Part shown: in pieces, positions 5,678-7,718 of the stretch | Layout of the letters: the number at the start of each line of letters is the position of its first letter | Numbering within the stretch: position 1 is the stretch's first letter | Origin: an uncultured Paenibacillaceae bacterium | GTDB taxonomy: Bacteria > Bacillota > Bacilli > Paenibacillales > DA-C8 | Assembly (NCBI GenBank): GCA_937957685.1 | Contig: CALGAO010000074.1 | Coordinates: 1-7,718, forward strand | DNA length: 7,718 nucleotides | Reading direction: 5' to 3' | Made by a program: the position numbers and the translations under genes | Notes under the pieces: model-generated | Told to the model about the DNA's origin: nothing | Seen by the model: the letters and a program-made list of their open reading frames with translations, nothing else | The model's database searches: none

Positions 5678-7117
5678 ATGAAAGATCGGCCATTAAAATC
5701 CCAGTTCCGCCTCACGATCATCCTGATCCTGGCATCCAGCCTGCTGGCCACGATCATCACCTATGTGCTGGCCGTCATCATCTTCATGCAGCTGGAAAAC
5801 AAGAGCATCTATCCGGCCAATTATTATGAGAAGCAGTTGCCGGACATCGAAACGTATATCCGGAAGCAGGGCGCGGCTTTGGTGGGCCCGGGAGCGAAGG
5901 AGGAGCTGGAGCGTCTGATTCCCCTTGAGGGGATCGATTACCAGGTGCTGGATGCGAAGGGCGATGTGGCATACGGCTCGGTGGAAGGGTCGATGCTCGA
6001 CCGTCCGGGTGAAGTGTACGAGCGGCTGAATACCACCTTCTCCGCCAGGGGCAAGTTCGTCCGCGCCGTGCCGCTCTTCGGAGAGCAAGGGGAGTACGTC
6101 GGCGCGGCCTTGCTGGCGTATGAACTGCAGATGTCTCCGGCGGCCAGCGGCGGAAGGCTGTGGATCGCGATATTGATCCTCACGGTCCTGGTGGCGCCGT
6201 TTGCCTACCTGGTGCTCTTCACGCTTCTCTTCTCCAGACGCTTCGCGAATCGGGTGAACAAGCCCCTGAAGCTGCTGATGGAGGCGGCTCATCAGATCAA
6301 GAACCGGAATCTCGACTTTGAATTGAATTACCGCTCGAACAATGAGCTGGGTCAGCTGTGTGCCGCATTCTCCGATATGAAGGACGAGCTGCGGCGTTCT
6401 CTGTCGGCGCAGTGGAGGCTGGAGGAGGAGCGCAGGAGCATGACCGAGGCGTTGGCGCATGATCTGAAGACGCCGCTCTCGCTCATCCTCGGCTATACGG
6501 AAGCCCTGATCGATGGCGAGCAGCAGGGAGGCTCGGAGAAGCAGGCGCGGTATCTGAACATCATCAAGGAGCATGCGGAGAAGAGCACGGCGCTCGTCAG
6601 GCAGATGCTGTACGTCTCGGACCTGGAGAGTTCCGGTTCCGAACTGTCCCTGATGCCGGTGCGCTTCGGCCCGTTCCTCCGGGAGAAGCTGTCCCATTTC
6701 GAACTGCAGGCGAAGCAGAAGGGGATTCGCATCGTTACAGACATCCAGGGGGATGCCGAGGCTCATGTGCGGCTCGATGCGGGCAAGGTGGAGCGCATCC
6801 TGCACAACATCGTCTCGAACAGCCTGGAATACACGCCGGAGGGCGGCAGCATCCGGATCAGGGCTCGGGTGGAGCCGGACCGGGTGGCCTATGAGATCTG
6901 CAACACGGGACCGAGTTTCACCGGCAGGGATCTGGAGCATATGTTCAACCGGTTCTATCGGGGCGAGGATGCGCGGGGCGGCAAGGAGAGCCACTCCGGA
7001 CTCGGGCTGTATATCGTGAAGCAGCTGACCGAGAGACTGGGCGGTTCCGTGCGGGCTTACAACTCCGAAGCCGGGGAAGCCTGCATTTCGTTCAGTCACG
7101 TCATCGCGCGCGAATAG
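5678..7117 (+). CDS. two-transmembrane HAMP sensor histidine kinase (peptide/envelope-stress sensing type)
   Basis: Membrane sensor kinase, the probable partner of the preceding regulator. The 479-residue protein has TM1 (about 13-38), an extracytoplasmic domain of about 120 residues (39-160), TM2 (about 161-186), a HAMP linker (about 187-240), the H-box ALAHDLKTPLS with phospho-acceptor H261, the N-box HNIVSNSLEYTP (376-387, key N381), a degenerate G1 box CNTGPS (408-413, Asn in place of the usual Asp), and the G2 box HSGLGLYIVKQL (439-450). The relatively large external domain separates it from the short-loop BceS-type kinases and fits SpaK/CprK-like kinases. AGAGGAG (5663-5669) lies 8 nt before ATG 5678, 22 bp after the regulator stop, so the pair is co-transcribed. 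The ligand is not known. Confidence 0.92.
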   Translation: MKDRPLKSQFRLTIILILASSLLATIITYVLAVIIFMQLENKSIYPANYYEKQLPDIETYIRKQGAALVGPGAKEELERLIPLEGIDYQVLDAKGDVAYGSVEGSMLDRPGEVYERLNTTFSARGKFVRAVPLFGEQGEYVGAALLAYELQMSPAASGGRLWIAILILTVLVAPFAYLVLFTLLFSRRFANRVNKPLKLLMEAAHQIKNRNLDFELNYRSNNELGQLCAAFSDMKDELRRSLSAQWRLEEERRSMTEALAHDLKTPLSLILGYTEALIDGEQQGGSEKQARYLNIIKEHAEKSTALVRQMLYVSDLESSGSELSLMPVRFGPFLREKLSHFELQAKQKGIRIVTDIQGDAEAHVRLDAGKVERILHNIVSNSLEYTPEGGSIRIRARVEPDRVAYEICNTGPSFTGRDLEHMFNRFYRGEDARGGKESHSGLGLYIVKQLTERLGGSVRAYNSEAGEACISFSHVIARE

Positions 7118-7140
7118 CCGTGAGGGACGTCCGTCAACTG

Positions 7141-7159
7141 TCCGATTAACGGATTTCTT
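7141..7159 (+). terminator. weak terminator-like hairpin after the kinase gene
   Basis: TCCG (7141-7144) pairs with CGGA (7150-7153) around ATTAA and is followed by TTTCTT. The stem is only 4 bp; an alternative TCCGT/ACGGA pairing (7130-7134 with 7149-7153) is also short. It is a possible but unconvincing end for the lanFEG-RK transcript. Confidence 0.25.
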
Positions 7160-7171
7160 GAGAATTGTTGG

Positions 7172-7209
7172 TTGCTGAATTTTTTATAGTATGATACATT
7201 TTAACTATA
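7172..7209 (+). promoter_or_regulatory. probable promoter of the DoxX-like gene with an inverted repeat
   Basis: This AT-rich stretch holds TTGCTG (7172-7177) and TACATT (7195-7200) at 17-bp spacing; TATGAT (7190-7195) with TTGTTG (7165-7170) at 19 bp is an alternative. TATAGT (7185-7190) and ACTATA (7204-7209) form an inverted repeat that straddles the -10 region, a placement suited to a repressor. The repressor is not identified and AT-richness makes short repeats likely by chance. Confidence 0.4.
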
Positions 7210-7249
7210 CAGCAGGTGTCGGATATGCAGACGAGAAGGGGAGTGCAAG

Positions 7250-7597
7250 ATGGAGATCGCAGCGTATTCCCTGCAGGGGCTCCTGGCCCTCATCTTCCTG
7301 ATGGCAGGCGGCACCAAGCTGGCAGGCCTGAAGATGCATGTGGATCATTTCAATCGCTGGCGCTTGCCGCCATGGTTCCGGATCGTCACCGGCATCGTGG
7401 AGGTGGCCGGAGCGGTTCTGCTGATCATCGGCTACTGGGTGCCGGCGTTGGCCATCGCAGGCGGACTGGTGCTTGGCTGCACCGGCATCGGCGGTGTCAT
7501 CACGCATGCGCGGGTCAAGGATCCCGTCAAGGAAACGATGCCGATCGCCGTTCTGGGGATTTTCTCATTTGCCGTGTTTGTCCTGTATATCCTCTGA
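7250..7597 (+). CDS. small DoxX-like family membrane protein
   Basis: A 115-residue protein with four predicted membrane segments at about 4-24, 43-61, 65-87 and 96-115, and the family's first-helix signature FLMAGGTKLAG (16-26). The basic loop HFNRWRLPPWFR (33-44) between helices 1 and 2 and the IVEVAGAVLLIIG stretch (49-61) are also typical of DoxX-like proteins. Family members are linked to quinone or thiol stress and respiratory membranes in some bacteria, but no precise activity can be assigned. AAGGGGAG (7236-7243) sits 6 nt before ATG 7250. It has its own probable promoter and terminator, so it is likely monocistronic and separate from the lanFEG operon. Confidence 0.85.
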   Translation: MEIAAYSLQGLLALIFLMAGGTKLAGLKMHVDHFNRWRLPPWFRIVTGIVEVAGAVLLIIGYWVPALAIAGGLVLGCTGIGGVITHARVKDPVKETMPIAVLGIFSFAVFVLYIL

Positions 7598-7616
7598 TGA
7601 TCGATCTCCTCCTCAT

Positions 7617-7646
7617 CAGGCGCTGCTCCGGGCAGCGCCTGTTTTT
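7617..7646 (+). terminator. intrinsic terminator of the DoxX-like gene, apparent group IIC intron target
   Basis: CAGGCGCTG (7617-7625) pairs perfectly with CAGCGCCTG (7633-7641) around a 7-nt loop, giving a 9-bp stem followed by TTTTT (7642-7646). It lies 19 bp after the DoxX-like stop. The next base (7647) is the first of a group II intron-like sequence. Confidence 0.85.
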
Positions 7647-7718
7647 GTGCGCCACGCATGGCGATTAACTAGGCGGTGAAAGTCCGCTGTGGGGGTTTGT
7701 AGTTACCAACCACTAGCC
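7647..7718 (+). mobile_element. 5' end of a group II intron (class IIC type), cut by the window edge
   Basis: The sequence begins GTGCG, the conserved group II intron 5' end. Next comes a small hairpin GCCA-CGCA-TGGC (7651-7662), then GCGG-TGAAAGT-CCGC (7673-7687). The order and loops resemble domain I of the bacterial IIC introns of Oceanobacillus iheyensis and Bacillus halodurans as I remember them (GTGYGCCCGGCATGGG, then GGGTGAGAGTCCC). The insertion point, directly after the T-run of an intrinsic terminator, is the known target of class IIC introns. Only 72 nt are present, so the reverse transcriptase gene, domain V and 3' end cannot be checked, and neither can whether the intron is complete. 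Confidence 0.75.

Noticed and set aside
5693..7099. Long reverse-strand open frame (468 codons) opposite the histidine kinase
   Set aside because: It is exactly antisense to a kinase with all catalytic boxes, its composition is that of a shadow frame, and no domain is recognisable.
1..7718. tRNA or rRNA genes, CRISPR arrays and insertion sequence ends
   Set aside because: I saw no tRNA-like cloverleaf with T-loop consensus, no regularly spaced repeats, and no transposase frame. The only mobile element signal is the intron start at the right edge.

Overview
The window looks like a piece of a moderately GC-rich Gram-positive chromosome of the Paenibacillus type. Third codon positions are mostly G or C, ribosome binding sites are strong AAGGAG/GGAGG types, promoters and U-tailed terminators are of the sigma-A Firmicutes kind, and the gene families are typical of Bacilli (LanFEG immunity transporter with an OmpR/HK pair, GerN/NapA-type antiporter, DoxX-like protein). 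The genus is an inference. All supported genes are on the + strand.

Layout: 1-168 is an open frame that runs in from the left edge without a start; it may be the C-terminus of a gene, but its codon use does not match the other genes. A perfect-consensus promoter (TTGACA, 18 bp, TATAAT) at 212-241 is followed by a hairpin with seven T's at 287-314, inside the leader of a CPA2-type Na+(K+)/H+ antiporter gene (about 356-1582). A cytoplasmic-looking polysaccharide deacetylase-fold protein follows (1693-2310), then a cluster of three hairpins (2341-2471), the last being a good intrinsic terminator.

The centre is one apparent five-gene operon (2652-7117): ATPase LanF (MutF/EpiF type), membrane subunits LanE (MutE/EpiE) and LanG (MutG), an OmpR-family response regulator and a two-TM HAMP sensor kinase. 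This is the composition of lantibiotic-immunity / cationic-peptide-resistance modules (compare CprABC-CprRK and SpaFEG-SpaRK). No lanthipeptide precursor, modification or export gene is visible, so it appears to be an orphan defence module. The kinase would sense a peptide or envelope stress, the regulator would activate the operon, and LanFEG would remove the peptide from the membrane. A direct repeat TTCTTTAT with an 11-bp period upstream of lanF contains a TCT-N8-TCT arrangement like the nisin-regulated promoters and is the best candidate operator.

The right end holds a small DoxX-like membrane protein gene (7250-7597) with its intrinsic terminator (7617-7646). Immediately after the terminator T-run, at 7647, begins a sequence with the 5' end (GTGCG) and first domain I hairpins of a bacterial group IIC intron, cut off by the window edge. 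Insertion just behind a terminator hairpin is the known target preference of that intron class.
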